From NCBI GenBank assembly GCA_947629505.1, contig CANRDW010000008.1, forward strand, positions 1 through 38,190: 38,190 nt of DNA, in the 5' to 3' direction. The stretch comes from an uncultured Clostridia bacterium. GTDB taxonomy: Bacteria; Bacillota; Clostridia; Christensenellales; UBA1242. A program made the position numbers and the translations under genes. The first letter of the stretch is position 1. The number at the start of each line of letters is the position of its first letter. Shown one piece after another: positions 18,501 through 29,341 of this stretch. The notes beneath the pieces were generated by a model. It had not been told where the DNA came from. It did no database searches and saw only the letters and a program-made list of their open reading frames with translations.

Positions 18501-21500
18501 GAAAAGGCATTAATCATATCGATTATGACAGCGACAGAGACCTGACGGCAACAACTTGGACAGATTCTCTAAACAACGGAACTGTCATAGTCGAAAAAGT
18601 CATCAATCCTACAAAGAACACCACTCCAAGCGTTGAACTAAACAAACTTGTCCACGTGTATAAGACAGGTGAGGGGCATGGGAAAGAAGACGACCACCAA
18701 AACCAAAACGGTTACGCCGATGTGATTTTCCTTCTTGACCCAGAATGGTTTGCAATGCTGTCAAGCAAAGATGAACTTTCAAAGATGTTGCAATTCAACG
18801 ACACTTTGAGTTTGACAGATGATGGAATTGAAACTACACCAATTACATCAATCAAATTTTTAAATGTGTTCAGCAGTGATACTGAATTGAAGTTTGTGAT
18901 AACTGACAGTTCAAGATTGTTTAGAATATCTTTTGTGTTTAAATGCATTTCAGATGTCGAGATTAAACCTGACTTTTCACGCTTCACCAAGCAATATGAA
19001 TCATATCTCGTTTCAAGTCCAAACAATTCACAAGAAATTGCACTTTTTGGAAATTATGAATACAAACTTGATGATTTCACAACTTTTTCCAACACACTAC
19101 ATTTAGAAAATTACTCTTGGGAAGATGCTTTTGATGGGAAAGACCCTGAAGAAAAAGACCCTGAAGGAGCATATACACTGGTTGACAGCAGCTCCCCTTC
19201 TGTTGCCAAGATAATTAAAAAAGGCTCAGACATATATTTGCATCTTGAAGAAGTTTATGTATGCACATCCGTCACCGTTGCTGTGTATTATCATATTAAA
19301 TCAACTTATTCTCCAATATTGTATCTTAACATATATATAAATCCAAATATTATAATGCGAGAAGATCTGACGCAGAGTGCAGATGGGGTGATTTTGGATT
19401 TGGCAAGTGATTTGCCAGCATTTGAAACAAATTATAAATTCTATCGCGCTCTTGGGCAGAATGGCGATGGTTATCTCAATGGAAACTCTTTTGAAGGCAA
19501 AACAGAGATACCAATTGAAAAGTTAACTTTTAATTTCGCAGAAGACCCTTCAACTCAATATATTCAAATAAGCGAAAAAACAGATGAAAGCGGAACATAT
19601 CAATACAAACTCAACACCGGCACGCTTGATTTGAAGTTTGGACAACTTGTTGCACAAAAGTTTAATGTAGTCACAGGAAATTCAGATTTCAACGCAATCA
19701 GAATTGTTACAATTGGAGATAACACAACCATATATAAATCTGACAATGCTTTGCAAATTCAACTTTACATCTCTTATGCAGCAGACGTAAGCCAAATATT
19801 CAAACAAGAAGAAAATAAAAAAATTGAAACCGTGTTGTATGGCGAAAACAAAGAAACTTATGTCATTCTTGTGCCAAACGGAAACGGCGGGCCTTCATCT
19901 TATCAACCAGCAAACAACACAGTGTTCACCTCTGTTTCTGGCGGGGCATTAACCAGACAAGATGAACAACACATCACCGTCAGCGGCACATCCTTTAAAA
20001 ACTTTATTAAATATGACAACAGCATTGTTGCCACAAGGACACTTTCAGATGGCGAGGGAACACTTGAAATCAGATTGACAGTCAATGTTATTGTGAGTGT
20101 GCTTGGCGACAAATTGCTGAATTACAACAATCAATACAACCATTTCACAGCCAAAGATGAAAAAGACAACACTGAAGAGATTGCATTCTCTGATTTGATG
20201 GCAAACGGCAATGTCTTAACTGCCAAGAATGTATATCAAGAATTGAGCGCTGGCGGAAGTTATAAAATTGTCCATGACACCAGCACAAGTAGTTCGACAA
20301 CAACCATAGACGAAAAAGAAAATGAATCGGGCTTCTATTTCTATTACAATCAAAGATACACTGTGATACTCGATATTGTGCAAGATCAATACAATATTGC
20401 ACAACGTTCTAGAAGCGAGGGCAACACCAGATATTATGACACAATAACTCTTGGAAATCTTGAAAACACATTTGGAGATGTGTATGTCATTTTGCGCCTT
20501 ACAATCACTTCGAGTGGAAACAACCTAATTTCATATTATTATCGCGTCAAAGTGACCCCAAACTTCAAAATGGGCGGAGTTATATATCCATTTGAAGTCG
20601 AAGGCGAATATCTTGACACATCTTCAAAATATTACAATGCACTCACAAAACACTATGAAATCAACCTTGACGAAAAATTTGATGAAACAAACAGTTATCT
20701 TAAAGATCAAAGCGCAGATAAAGATAAAACGGGCAAAACTCGTTTCGTAGATCCAAAAATCGAAGGGAAAACATTAACTTATTCATACAAGATTGGCAAC
20801 ATCTATGATGAGGATATCTCTTCAACCAGTCCACTTGTCGGAAAGGATTCTGATTATCTCACAAGCGCCTATGAAACTGATGGTGTTCTAGATTTCTTCA
20901 AAGATTTTGAAACGCAAGACCCAAAAACAAAATATACAAAATTAAACATTGGACTTGTTGACGAAACACGCCGCCTTACAGTTGAAATCATCAAATCATT
21001 TGAAAGTGACAACGTTTCTCTTGTCGGCGGTGACCTTGTGTATAAACTCCGCTTCAATCAAGGCAGACAATATGCATATCGTATTGAAGGGGACAATGTT
21101 TCTCCAAATCAAAAGAACAGCAACACTTACACCACAACTCTCACCGTCAACGACACAGAAAGTGACAAAGTATTTTCAATCTATCTTGCCGAAAAAGGTG
21201 GCTTAACAGAAACAGAAATTAACAATTATGATTGGTATATCACAAACACGGGAAATGACACAATTTTATCTGATAATTTTAAGTTTACTTCAAAAGGAGA
21301 AGGACAAATAGGCAAAGTTTTGACAATCACAACTCCAGCAAGCATCAAAAAAGACTTTACAGTTGAAATTGGCTTCTACACAACGCAAAAACGCGTGTTT
21401 AGATTTGTTGTAAACTTTACAAGCAATCTCAAAGAAACACCAAACGAAACTTTTGTCGGTGGCGAGACATATAAATTTGCCAAAGAAGGCGACAAAAAAG

Positions 21501-24500
21501 GTTCAATCTTTTCAAAAGATGGCTACACAATAGAAGCGAAAGAGAAAGACCCGAATGGTGCTTTCTATGCAATAACAAGCGAATCAATTGAATTTGCACA
21601 TTTGACAGAGGACAAAGATTTTACCTTCACAGCAACAAAAGGCAATTATTCATTTGACTTTACAATCACTGTCAAGGCAAGCATAAATCTTAACACTTTG
21701 CAAAACAGAATTATTACAGATCCTACCCATCGATTTGGGCAAGTTAAGTTTGATGTTAATCTTTCAGATATAATTACTGCACAAGGATTAACAGCCAGTG
21801 TAAACAGCAAGTTCACATTTGGCGCTTGGGGAGAACAACTTGTTGAAAGTCAATCAATCACCCCAGACGATGTTGCCAAAGGCGGCGAAATTGTCAGAAA
21901 GTCATTTACATTAACTTATCGCTTCAACAATAATGAAAGCACAGAAATTTCTTACACATTCAATTATCAATACACAGTTGATGAGAATGTAAAAATCACT
22001 CAAAACTATCCAAAGCCAGACGGGGAAAATCCAAGTGAAAGAGAATATCTCTCATCTGAAACGGCAAAACAATCAGATGCATTCTTCTTCACAAATGTTG
22101 CGGACTTTGCAACTGGTGCAAGAATTCAAGTTGACGACTTGACAACAGAAGTGGCAAAAGAGAAACCTATTGCACAAAAATGGACAATCAATATCACAAG
22201 TCTTAACAATCTTAGAGTTACATTTGATGGTTCAGTGATTGGAGCGGGCAGTAACATTATCACAAACACAACAATTGATGATTTAAATAACAAAGTGCTT
22301 ATCTTTGAACTTGTCAACCCTGCCATAAACGGAACTGCCGAGTTTGCGATTGAAATCAACAAAGTTCCAACAACCTATTCAGTTACAGTAGTAAGTGGCG
22401 AGGCGATTTCCATTCAACGCAACAGGCCTCAATCTGATAAGGTCGGCACAGAAATCATCTATGCTGAAAACATGCAAAACAAAGGCTCAGACATCTTTGC
22501 ACAAGACAGAATTTTGAAATATAAATTCAATCAAAATGCTGTTGGCACACACTATGTAAAACTTCAAAACGAGGCAGGAGACACTAAGATTATTGGAATC
22601 ACAGTTGATGAACTTAAACAATTTGTAAATCTCGATCTTGGAAAGTCATATACAGGTTATAAGGTTAACGGCACATATTCCACACCAGAAGCCACCGGCA
22701 CGGCAGAATCGGACAGCCAACTTTTTGAGGCTGCTCCAACCTTGACATCTCGAATTGTTGCAATTTATGCAGACGACACAGCAATCAAAAATGAAAAAGT
22801 CACCATTGAAATTAAAAGACAAGAAGAACAAGTCTATGTTGCAATTGGGGACTTTAAACTTAAATCGACAGATTTTGACAAATCTGTGACCGTTGATATA
22901 CAACTTAAATTTGACGGAAACGAAATCACTGTTCCATTCACATACGACTATATATTGACCGTTGACTTTGAAGTTGGAAACAATGCGGACAACATTGAGC
23001 CGGATGGCGCTGGCGCAAGTTATGTGACAGTCAATGCTGGCGAAGAAAAGAGTTTGCTTGATGAATTAGGATTTTTGGTTCGCCACTCATCTGGCGATAA
23101 GGCTTTATACACAAGCGCAGACATGCAAAACAGCGTTGGCAGATTGAACCTCAAACTTTATGATGATGAATTGGAAATTGAAAAGAGCGACACTGACACT
23201 CTTACAAACTCTGCATTTAATTATGATACCTATTTAAAAGCAGCAATAAATGAAGGCGGCATAATATATAAAACTGGGCTTAATCCTTTTTCGCCAAAGG
23301 GTCTCTCTTACATCACACGTAAAGGTACCAGTGTTGATACAGAAGGCAAAGAATATGATTACACACTCTCTGCAGAGGGTGCTGGAAATGACGGCAACTT
23401 TGTGATGATGCGTCTTTCATACATTGTCACCTTTGACGATGTTACAGTCACGGCTTCACACAACATTTTGCTTAAAATTTTGCCAAATTCAAGTATTTCG
23501 TTTAAAGAGAATTCAACTTCCAATGCAACGGAAGGCGACAATACCATGGTGATTGCAGGCCAAAGCATTTGGACAAATAAAAATATTAAACAATATGAAG
23601 TTGAAAACACAACCGATGGCGACTCAATCGTTTTGTGGGACAAAGAAAATCAAGCAAACAGTGCAATTCAAGTGAATATGTACAAAAATTTCAGCGCAAA
23701 AGATTTTGATTACACCTACAATCTAAAAGCCGACAGTGGCTACAACGATTGGGACGTTATGAATCAATCGTTTGATGCAGGGAATGGTCAGTGGAGCGCA
23801 GTACAAGATGAAAATAAAACAACAATAAAAGCAACTGCAACTCCAAACTCTGAGAATAATTTTGTGATAAATGTTCCATATCTTACATTTGGCACAACAA
23901 GATTTTATATTGAATTTGAAAACAACTATGGCTTCAAAGCAAGATTCTATTTCCAGAAATCTTCAGCGCTCAATCCAACAGTAAGCAAGGTTGGTGAAAA
24001 CGATGTGCTTCACGAGGGGGACAAATTTGTCTTTGGCGTGGACTTTATGCAAATCGCTTCTGACGCCCCTGTATATACATTTGTTTACAACGAAGATGGC
24101 AAAGCAGAAGATACTGGCGAGATAACAATTAAAGGTTTTGATAAACAAAAAGAAAACGGGCAAGTGGAGGTTACAGCAACCTTTGAATTTGGCATGATTT
24201 ATGCGAAAGATAAGCCGACAGCAGATAAATTTAGCAATGTACCAAGGACTTTAACTGCAACTATCAAGCGTGAGAGTGATAATATAACATCTATTAAAAT
24301 AGAAACATTAACATGGAAATTAGGTTTAGATCCAATTGATTTGTCGTCTGGGGACACAAAATTGTATTACTACAAAAATGGGAATGTTTCTCAAGCAAGC
24401 GACGTGGCAAGCTTCTTCAGAAACAATAAACCAACAATTTCTGTAGATCTGAGTGGATTGGTCCCAGATAATTCTGCAGAAGAAAATCCTACACTTCAAG

Positions 24501-27500
24501 ATATTTCAGTATTTATACAATATGGCACAAAAGTAGAAACAAAAGACCAACTGACCAGACGTTACAGAAGTGAATCTGGTGATGGGGTTGGTGTTGCTGA
24601 GGGTGCCGAATCTACGGTTGTTGTTCATATGTCAGGCATAGATGCCTATGGCTTTGACAAAAAAGATGGAATTGTTGATAAATATTCCGCAACGGGTGGT
24701 GACGGTCAACAAGATTTCACATCCAACATCAACAAAGTGTTGATCGACCATGTTGATTTCTACAAGACGGACGGCACAACTTGGCTTGGCAGCAGTATTT
24801 TGGGCAGATCAAATAAAAACGGTATAAAAGAAATTAAAGTTGGTGGAACTGATGGTGAAAGTGAGCCATATAATACAAGCGCATTAAGTGGTGACTTAGG
24901 CAAGATTTACACAAGCGAAGGTTATGAGTTTATTTTTGAGGAAGCATCAAAATTTGAGCCGGGCATAACTGTTGGCACTAAGGAAAACAACGAGTTTGTT
25001 GTCCCATACATTAACGGAATTGAATTTGGTGAAAATGAATCTATAGATGCGATTATGCGCGTGACAATCCGTGGCGGAGATCAGGACACAAACAAACAAA
25101 CTCGCACAACAGATTTCCAAGTTCAAATCAACAGAGATGATTATGTTACTTCAGCAGAAGCACAAATCAACGATGGTGCCTCTGTAACAACTGATGAAGC
25201 ATATAAATTTGCAACCAAGACTGAAGAGGTTAATGGTGAAAATACAGCAACTTGGCTTAATGACACACTTGAAATTGACCTTGCTCCATACACAACGATT
25301 AATTTTGCAGTGCATAATCGAGGCGACTTTAAAACGGAAAACAATACATTGCAAGTAAATCTTAACACGACAACTGAAAAAACTAAAGATAATTATGTTG
25401 CTGCAAGCATTAAAGAAGTAGAAAATAAAAATCCATTCTGGATCACAGCGTATGTTTCAATTTCTGGCAGCATGGTTGCTGGGGCATTTACAAAGAATTT
25501 GGATAATGATCCAAATAATGACAGAAATTTAGAAGATGCTGACAGATTCTATATCTATTTGCTTAGCCAAACCGTTGACGAGGGATATGAAACTAAAGAT
25601 GCTGTGTTTAGATATAATGGACAGGATATTACAATGAATGCTGAACAGCCACAAGCAGAAGAAACATCATTTGTTCCAAAAACAAGTGCTGGAACACCTA
25701 TTGCAGAATATAAACCGGAAAGCATAACTCTTCGCATAAACGACACAAGAGAATTGAGTAGCGGGCATAAACAAGTTGAACTTTACTTCTTGAAGAAGAT
25801 GGGAAGCAAGACCATGTATGCTGACGGCAACAGAGTTTACAGATATTCAAAATCATTCTCAGTGCATCCAGAATATAGTGTTGCCATTCCTCAAATAAAT
25901 GGTGGGGATGGGGAAACCTTGCAAATTTCAGATTATTACAAAGTTACTCACAAAAATAATGAGCAAGACCCAGGAACTTCTTATTATGTCATTCCAATGA
26001 GCGTTTGGGGCAAAAATGTTATGCTGAAAGTCAATGAAAGTGACAAGAACGAAGAAGGCGCTTCAATTTCAGAAAAAGAGGCATATAAATATGAGTTTGA
26101 AATTGAACAAGCACAAGGCTCCGCTTCAATTGACAAGTATGGCAACATCATCACAAACTCTGACTTTGGACTTTCTTGGAACCAAATGAGCGTCACTATT
26201 TGCACAAAAGTTGCCGGATTTGATTGCAAATTTGAGGACGGAAATGGCACAGTTGATTTAACACAAATTGGCGTTCCGGGCAAAGAAATTAAATTGTCAT
26301 TTAAGAAAGCAGAATCAGAACCAACAGAAGGAATAGAAGAAACTCCAGGATGCTATTACATTGAAGGCTTGAATAGAACACTGATTACTCTCGGCGAAGG
26401 GGATACATTGTATGCAATTGGTGATGTTTCAAAGACTGCAAGCCTAGTTGGCGAAGTAGATAGCAAAACAACAATCCCAGACTTTGCGTTGACTCCAAAT
26501 CAGCAACTTGATTTACAACAAATGTTTAAAGACGTATTTAGAGACAAAGGTTGGACAAATGTCAACTTCTATTTGGTGGGCTATTCTAAGGATGAAGGAG
26601 ATATCAACACAATTGTTAGAAACAACATTGATGTATATCAAGCGGGTTTTGCTGAAGCGGGCACATACAAGATAACAGTTGTCGCAACGGGAAAAACAAA
26701 CAATCAAACAGAAAAACAAACTGAGCAGTTCACCTCCACCATTTATGTTTATGACACATCAGAGCCAATAAGTATAGCCTATGCTCAAAATGTAGATAAT
26801 GGTGGTACAGCAAATTTATCTATAATTACGGGCACTGGTGAAGGTGAAACATGGTATGAACTTAAAGACGGAAAGACAACAAAGTATGAGGACGGGAAAG
26901 TCACTGTCAAAAAGGGAGTTGAGGACAGACAATTCTTGCTTGGCAACAGGCTTTACAAAATCACCTTTGTTGGCTATGGAAATACAAATGGAGAAGATGC
27001 AATTAAAAAAGAAGTTGCAACCAGCGTCAACTACTCTCTTTCAAATCTTGTTGACAACAAGGGCGGAAAATTCTATAAAATTGTAAATGTAAATGGGAAA
27101 AATCAACTTAGCCGTGATTATAACATTGAATATATCTCAGCCAATTATGGAACATCCAGGGTAGAGAAATATTTCTACAGCATAAATGGAACAATCACCA
27201 AATATGAAGTGACCTATCATATTGTTTCATCAAGCATAACAAACTACAACGGCACTTTGCCGGTTACAGCTGCCCATGAAGTTTCAAAATATGATGTTTA
27301 TAGTCTGGTTAAGGAAATGCTCAACATTCAAATGAAAATTTCAGAAGAAGCAAACACAGAAGAAGCAATATTGGAAGAAATGTTAAAATACATGACAATC
27401 TACGAGAAAGGTACAAATGGAGTTTTGACTGAATTCAACGGCAAAACATTTAGTTCTGATGAGTGGGGAGATGGCTTGGCGAGTTACAGATTCAGCGATC

Positions 27501-27862
27501 TCGTTGTAATTTGGGGCAAGAGCGGCTCTTCTGAAAAATCTCAACAAATCACTTTGGATTGTTTCTTGTTTGAAAATGAAAAAACAGTTGTAATTGATGA
27601 TGTTGACAGGAATATAACTTACAACCTTGCAAATGCAAGCGAGCCAATTTTAAAAGCGCTTGAAATAACAGACGCTGGTTCTATCACATTCTATGAAATA
27701 AAAGATGGCGTTGTTGACATAAGAGCCGCTGTTTCAGAGATTTTCCTTGGAAACTATCTTGCAAGTGGCAAATATGAGGGAACATTCTTAATCAATGTTG
27801 GAAACAAGTATTATAAAATAAACCTCACTCTCAACATCAAAAAGGCACAGGTGACAGGATGA
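15533..27862 (+). CDS. Giant (about 4109 aa) N-terminally anchored extracellular protein
   Basis: Continuous ORF; RBS AAAGGAG before ATG 15533 (MKRKRGVLSIWATLLLVLVGFVCVIGVVTLIMFLSG); beta-rich, low-Cys repetitive extracellular-type sequence; no LPXTG or C-terminal TM seen. Confidence 0.9.
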   Translation: MKRKRGVLSIWATLLLVLVGFVCVIGVVTLIMFLSGQLNKKIIEPQNLSISLADGSEGFVSGNNNFYVANDFKLVVNTTTADVTEKTIRLKFTDGSTTKNGYITDNDRILTVPEYVTIGKPFEVTLGRDYNSELDADIVIGGFKSLTAESVENVELPHLSFTVAVDVPVSNIEVGVDQGASTVFNNFQTVTIGSVFDFRVDFKPEQSQFVFSDNTQKKEYFYDFSTSGIRRNWNTGHFEAYSKNGSVDEVTVYTFANSYYRQLALKEIEESYENQNLKDENPLEYNTAMLSYFGRNPAGAVTYTFQIQVVDVTVNKDSLKLKNGGSYDSVPLDPVYVDKYYTLTANSENGDDTLGITVYDTSDTEKPYLVANVGIKMPEDIDINDLVIEGDKVMQVDKETGDITELQFVLEDAKGGKYNSTDQYSYYILPNTTPKNSGDYFWRFNATKDLSTQTFAINFFYENEMGKIVSLYEFGADKEKSAILTIKEQTYEEPPYWKETSESSVITMNITYDSEGTAKTAVVDLNEYLNPLNEANIYDVVRYFLMFPTISGAEDVVKNVFPYKSVHTYTKDYKDQPLSLKIQGYDKDSYELYELETSLLYALRSYSSTALVLAATIRTDADHNPYLDGEGTYKIVNLSTPKAVIVESALSIVNMTPSFSFVKERGITPYKDGKYYVPAINRSASGSSLDMIEFNLTVNSDGDPTTNDKVIQAFQNKNLTIECLDTLNNVYDIDYLQLESLNVEGTKFKGRIAINETAFTQEHLDNYSNLDVGKPIKLRLVYNNGVEKQYKDMYLEDDPSVTTMNIYYPQPYYDVQGGDGKYYIEGRYQEFFGSATTTTQHTLKVDISDTTTINWVDKEGRETDISSWGDALGLSGGANAIEILNKLLTFTLKDQYDNDIAEGLYSIRLVEEDENGNPVTAGAIGRSQLLNEIVNLSPTANGKPTYLRAYIVENAITENTDDYFVKVYDEQNVPTGDRLGSVRFEFNITGKGINHIDYDSDRDLTATTWTDSLNNGTVIVEKVINPTKNTTPSVELNKLVHVYKTGEGHGKEDDHQNQNGYADVIFLLDPEWFAMLSSKDELSKMLQFNDTLSLTDDGIETTPITSIKFLNVFSSDTELKFVITDSSRLFRISFVFKCISDVEIKPDFSRFTKQYESYLVSSPNNSQEIALFGNYEYKLDDFTTFSNTLHLENYSWEDAFDGKDPEEKDPEGAYTLVDSSSPSVAKIIKKGSDIYLHLEEVYVCTSVTVAVYYHIKSTYSPILYLNIYINPNIIMREDLTQSADGVILDLASDLPAFETNYKFYRALGQNGDGYLNGNSFEGKTEIPIEKLTFNFAEDPSTQYIQISEKTDESGTYQYKLNTGTLDLKFGQLVAQKFNVVTGNSDFNAIRIVTIGDNTTIYKSDNALQIQLYISYAADVSQIFKQEENKKIETVLYGENKETYVILVPNGNGGPSSYQPANNTVFTSVSGGALTRQDEQHITVSGTSFKNFIKYDNSIVATRTLSDGEGTLEIRLTVNVIVSVLGDKLLNYNNQYNHFTAKDEKDNTEEIAFSDLMANGNVLTAKNVYQELSAGGSYKIVHDTSTSSSTTTIDEKENESGFYFYYNQRYTVILDIVQDQYNIAQRSRSEGNTRYYDTITLGNLENTFGDVYVILRLTITSSGNNLISYYYRVKVTPNFKMGGVIYPFEVEGEYLDTSSKYYNALTKHYEINLDEKFDETNSYLKDQSADKDKTGKTRFVDPKIEGKTLTYSYKIGNIYDEDISSTSPLVGKDSDYLTSAYETDGVLDFFKDFETQDPKTKYTKLNIGLVDETRRLTVEIIKSFESDNVSLVGGDLVYKLRFNQGRQYAYRIEGDNVSPNQKNSNTYTTTLTVNDTESDKVFSIYLAEKGGLTETEINNYDWYITNTGNDTILSDNFKFTSKGEGQIGKVLTITTPASIKKDFTVEIGFYTTQKRVFRFVVNFTSNLKETPNETFVGGETYKFAKEGDKKGSIFSKDGYTIEAKEKDPNGAFYAITSESIEFAHLTEDKDFTFTATKGNYSFDFTITVKASINLNTLQNRIITDPTHRFGQVKFDVNLSDIITAQGLTASVNSKFTFGAWGEQLVESQSITPDDVAKGGEIVRKSFTLTYRFNNNESTEISYTFNYQYTVDENVKITQNYPKPDGENPSEREYLSSETAKQSDAFFFTNVADFATGARIQVDDLTTEVAKEKPIAQKWTINITSLNNLRVTFDGSVIGAGSNIITNTTIDDLNNKVLIFELVNPAINGTAEFAIEINKVPTTYSVTVVSGEAISIQRNRPQSDKVGTEIIYAENMQNKGSDIFAQDRILKYKFNQNAVGTHYVKLQNEAGDTKIIGITVDELKQFVNLDLGKSYTGYKVNGTYSTPEATGTAESDSQLFEAAPTLTSRIVAIYADDTAIKNEKVTIEIKRQEEQVYVAIGDFKLKSTDFDKSVTVDIQLKFDGNEITVPFTYDYILTVDFEVGNNADNIEPDGAGASYVTVNAGEEKSLLDELGFLVRHSSGDKALYTSADMQNSVGRLNLKLYDDELEIEKSDTDTLTNSAFNYDTYLKAAINEGGIIYKTGLNPFSPKGLSYITRKGTSVDTEGKEYDYTLSAEGAGNDGNFVMMRLSYIVTFDDVTVTASHNILLKILPNSSISFKENSTSNATEGDNTMVIAGQSIWTNKNIKQYEVENTTDGDSIVLWDKENQANSAIQVNMYKNFSAKDFDYTYNLKADSGYNDWDVMNQSFDAGNGQWSAVQDENKTTIKATATPNSENNFVINVPYLTFGTTRFYIEFENNYGFKARFYFQKSSALNPTVSKVGENDVLHEGDKFVFGVDFMQIASDAPVYTFVYNEDGKAEDTGEITIKGFDKQKENGQVEVTATFEFGMIYAKDKPTADKFSNVPRTLTATIKRESDNITSIKIETLTWKLGLDPIDLSSGDTKLYYYKNGNVSQASDVASFFRNNKPTISVDLSGLVPDNSAEENPTLQDISVFIQYGTKVETKDQLTRRYRSESGDGVGVAEGAESTVVVHMSGIDAYGFDKKDGIVDKYSATGGDGQQDFTSNINKVLIDHVDFYKTDGTTWLGSSILGRSNKNGIKEIKVGGTDGESEPYNTSALSGDLGKIYTSEGYEFIFEEASKFEPGITVGTKENNEFVVPYINGIEFGENESIDAIMRVTIRGGDQDTNKQTRTTDFQVQINRDDYVTSAEAQINDGASVTTDEAYKFATKTEEVNGENTATWLNDTLEIDLAPYTTINFAVHNRGDFKTENNTLQVNLNTTTEKTKDNYVAASIKEVENKNPFWITAYVSISGSMVAGAFTKNLDNDPNNDRNLEDADRFYIYLLSQTVDEGYETKDAVFRYNGQDITMNAEQPQAEETSFVPKTSAGTPIAEYKPESITLRINDTRELSSGHKQVELYFLKKMGSKTMYADGNRVYRYSKSFSVHPEYSVAIPQINGGDGETLQISDYYKVTHKNNEQDPGTSYYVIPMSVWGKNVMLKVNESDKNEEGASISEKEAYKYEFEIEQAQGSASIDKYGNIITNSDFGLSWNQMSVTICTKVAGFDCKFEDGNGTVDLTQIGVPGKEIKLSFKKAESEPTEGIEETPGCYYIEGLNRTLITLGEGDTLYAIGDVSKTASLVGEVDSKTTIPDFALTPNQQLDLQQMFKDVFRDKGWTNVNFYLVGYSKDEGDINTIVRNNIDVYQAGFAEAGTYKITVVATGKTNNQTEKQTEQFTSTIYVYDTSEPISIAYAQNVDNGGTANLSIITGTGEGETWYELKDGKTTKYEDGKVTVKKGVEDRQFLLGNRLYKITFVGYGNTNGEDAIKKEVATSVNYSLSNLVDNKGGKFYKIVNVNGKNQLSRDYNIEYISANYGTSRVEKYFYSINGTITKYEVTYHIVSSSITNYNGTLPVTAAHEVSKYDVYSLVKEMLNIQMKISEEANTEEAILEEMLKYMTIYEKGTNGVLTEFNGKTFSSDEWGDGLASYRFSDLVVIWGKSGSSEKSQQITLDCFLFENEKTVVIDDVDRNITYNLANASEPILKALEITDAGSITFYEIKDGVVDIRAAVSEIFLGNYLASGKYEGTFLINVGNKYYKINLTLNIKKAQVTG

Positions 27863-29313
27863 GCGTTTGGTTTTGGGTTTTAATAGCATACATTTCGATA
27901 AACTTTATTATGTTTATCTCCATGGTTTTCTTTGAAAGACGAAAACTGTCAAGCGTGATAAGTTGGCTGGCAATTCTGACAATTTTTCCGATTATTGGCT
28001 ACCTTTTCTATGCAGTTTTTGGAAGCGGACTTTCCTTTCGTGTCAGGCGAATGATTTCAAAGCACAAACTCTATCAAGTGGAGTATGACGAAGAAATAAG
28101 AAAACACATCTTGGGCACAAATGAAGAAGAAACTTTGAAACGGCTTAAAGATGATGCAGGCATTGTGAAATGTTGTTACAATTATGGCAGTATTCTTTGC
28201 CCCGACAACGATGTAAAAATCTTCCGTTGGGGCGAAGAAAAAATCGACTATCTTTTGCGTGACCTAGAACATGCCAAACACACCATCAACATGGAATATT
28301 ACATCTTTGCAGACGATGAAGTTGGCAAAAAAGTGATGGACATGCTCATCAAAAAAGCGCAGCAGGGCGTTAAGGTTAAACTCATCTATGATTCTGTTGG
28401 CAGCCTTAAAGCCCCACGCCGCTTTTTTAGGCAACTTAAAAAGGTGGGCGGCGAAATCGGGGAATTCTTCCCTCCATTTGCATATATTCGTTTGATAAAT
28501 ATGAAATTAAATTATCGAAATCACAAAAAGATTGTCGTGATTGATGGAAAAATTGCCTACACGGGCGGCATCAACATTCGTGACGACCATATGGGCAAAA
28601 AGAAGAAAGTTTCGCCGTGGCGCGATGCACATATTCGCGTGTGTGGAAGCGGAGTTTATCCACTTCAAGAAGCATTTTTAAACGATTGGCGTTACATCAA
28701 AAAAGAAACATTCTCATCTCACAAATACATCAACGAAGGGCTTTTCCCAGCACCATCAGTCAACGGCTCGGCATTTATGCAAGTAGTTTGCTCTGGCCCA
28801 GACGGGAATATTCCAAAAATCAAAGAAGTGTTCATCAAACTTATCACAAACGCCAAAGACAGCATTCTGATTCAAACACCTTACTTTATTCCAGATGAGG
28901 CGTTTGATGCAGCGCTGAGAATTGCGCTTGCAAGCGGAGTTAAGGTTAAGATTATGTTGCCGTCAAAACCGGACTACAAAACAATCTTTTTGGTTTCACT
29001 TTCATATCTTAAAGAGTTTGTCGAGTATGGCGCAGAGGTATATCTGTATGACGGCTTTTTGCACAGCAAAGTGATTGTTGTCGATGATGACAAAATGACA
29101 ATCGGCACTTGCAATCTTGATCAGCGCTCGTTTTCACTCAATTTTGAGGACACAGTTGTGTTGTATTCACAACAACTCAACAAAAAATATCGCGAATATT
29201 TCAAAGAGGACATATCACACAGCAGGCTCATCGATGTTAAGGCTTTCAAGAAAAAAAGATATCTCACAAAGTTTTTGCAAGCGGTGTTCAGACTATTTTC
29301 ACCAATTTTATAG
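27859..29313 (+). CDS. cls: Cardiolipin synthase (phospholipase D superfamily)
   Basis: Two HKD motifs (HKKIVVIDGKIAYTGGINIRDDH; HSKVIVVDDDKMTIGTCNLDQRSF) and N-terminal TM pair. Confidence 0.96.
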   Translation: MSVWFWVLIAYISINFIMFISMVFFERRKLSSVISWLAILTIFPIIGYLFYAVFGSGLSFRVRRMISKHKLYQVEYDEEIRKHILGTNEEETLKRLKDDAGIVKCCYNYGSILCPDNDVKIFRWGEEKIDYLLRDLEHAKHTINMEYYIFADDEVGKKVMDMLIKKAQQGVKVKLIYDSVGSLKAPRRFFRQLKKVGGEIGEFFPPFAYIRLINMKLNYRNHKKIVVIDGKIAYTGGINIRDDHMGKKKKVSPWRDAHIRVCGSGVYPLQEAFLNDWRYIKKETFSSHKYINEGLFPAPSVNGSAFMQVVCSGPDGNIPKIKEVFIKLITNAKDSILIQTPYFIPDEAFDAALRIALASGVKVKIMLPSKPDYKTIFLVSLSYLKEFVEYGAEVYLYDGFLHSKVIVVDDDKMTIGTCNLDQRSFSLNFEDTVVLYSQQLNKKYREYFKEDISHSRLIDVKAFKKKRYLTKFLQAVFRLFSPIL

Positions 29314-29341
29314 TGCAAAACATGAAAAACAACGAAAATAT

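Noticed and set aside
24180-25400. Apparent shift in codon style (more TTA/GGT) inside the giant gene
   Set aside because: Impression only; needs windowed codon-usage statistics before claiming recombination.
29010-29025. TTTGTCGAG, near 0A box inside cls
   Set aside because: Within coding sequence, imperfect and isolated; expected by chance.
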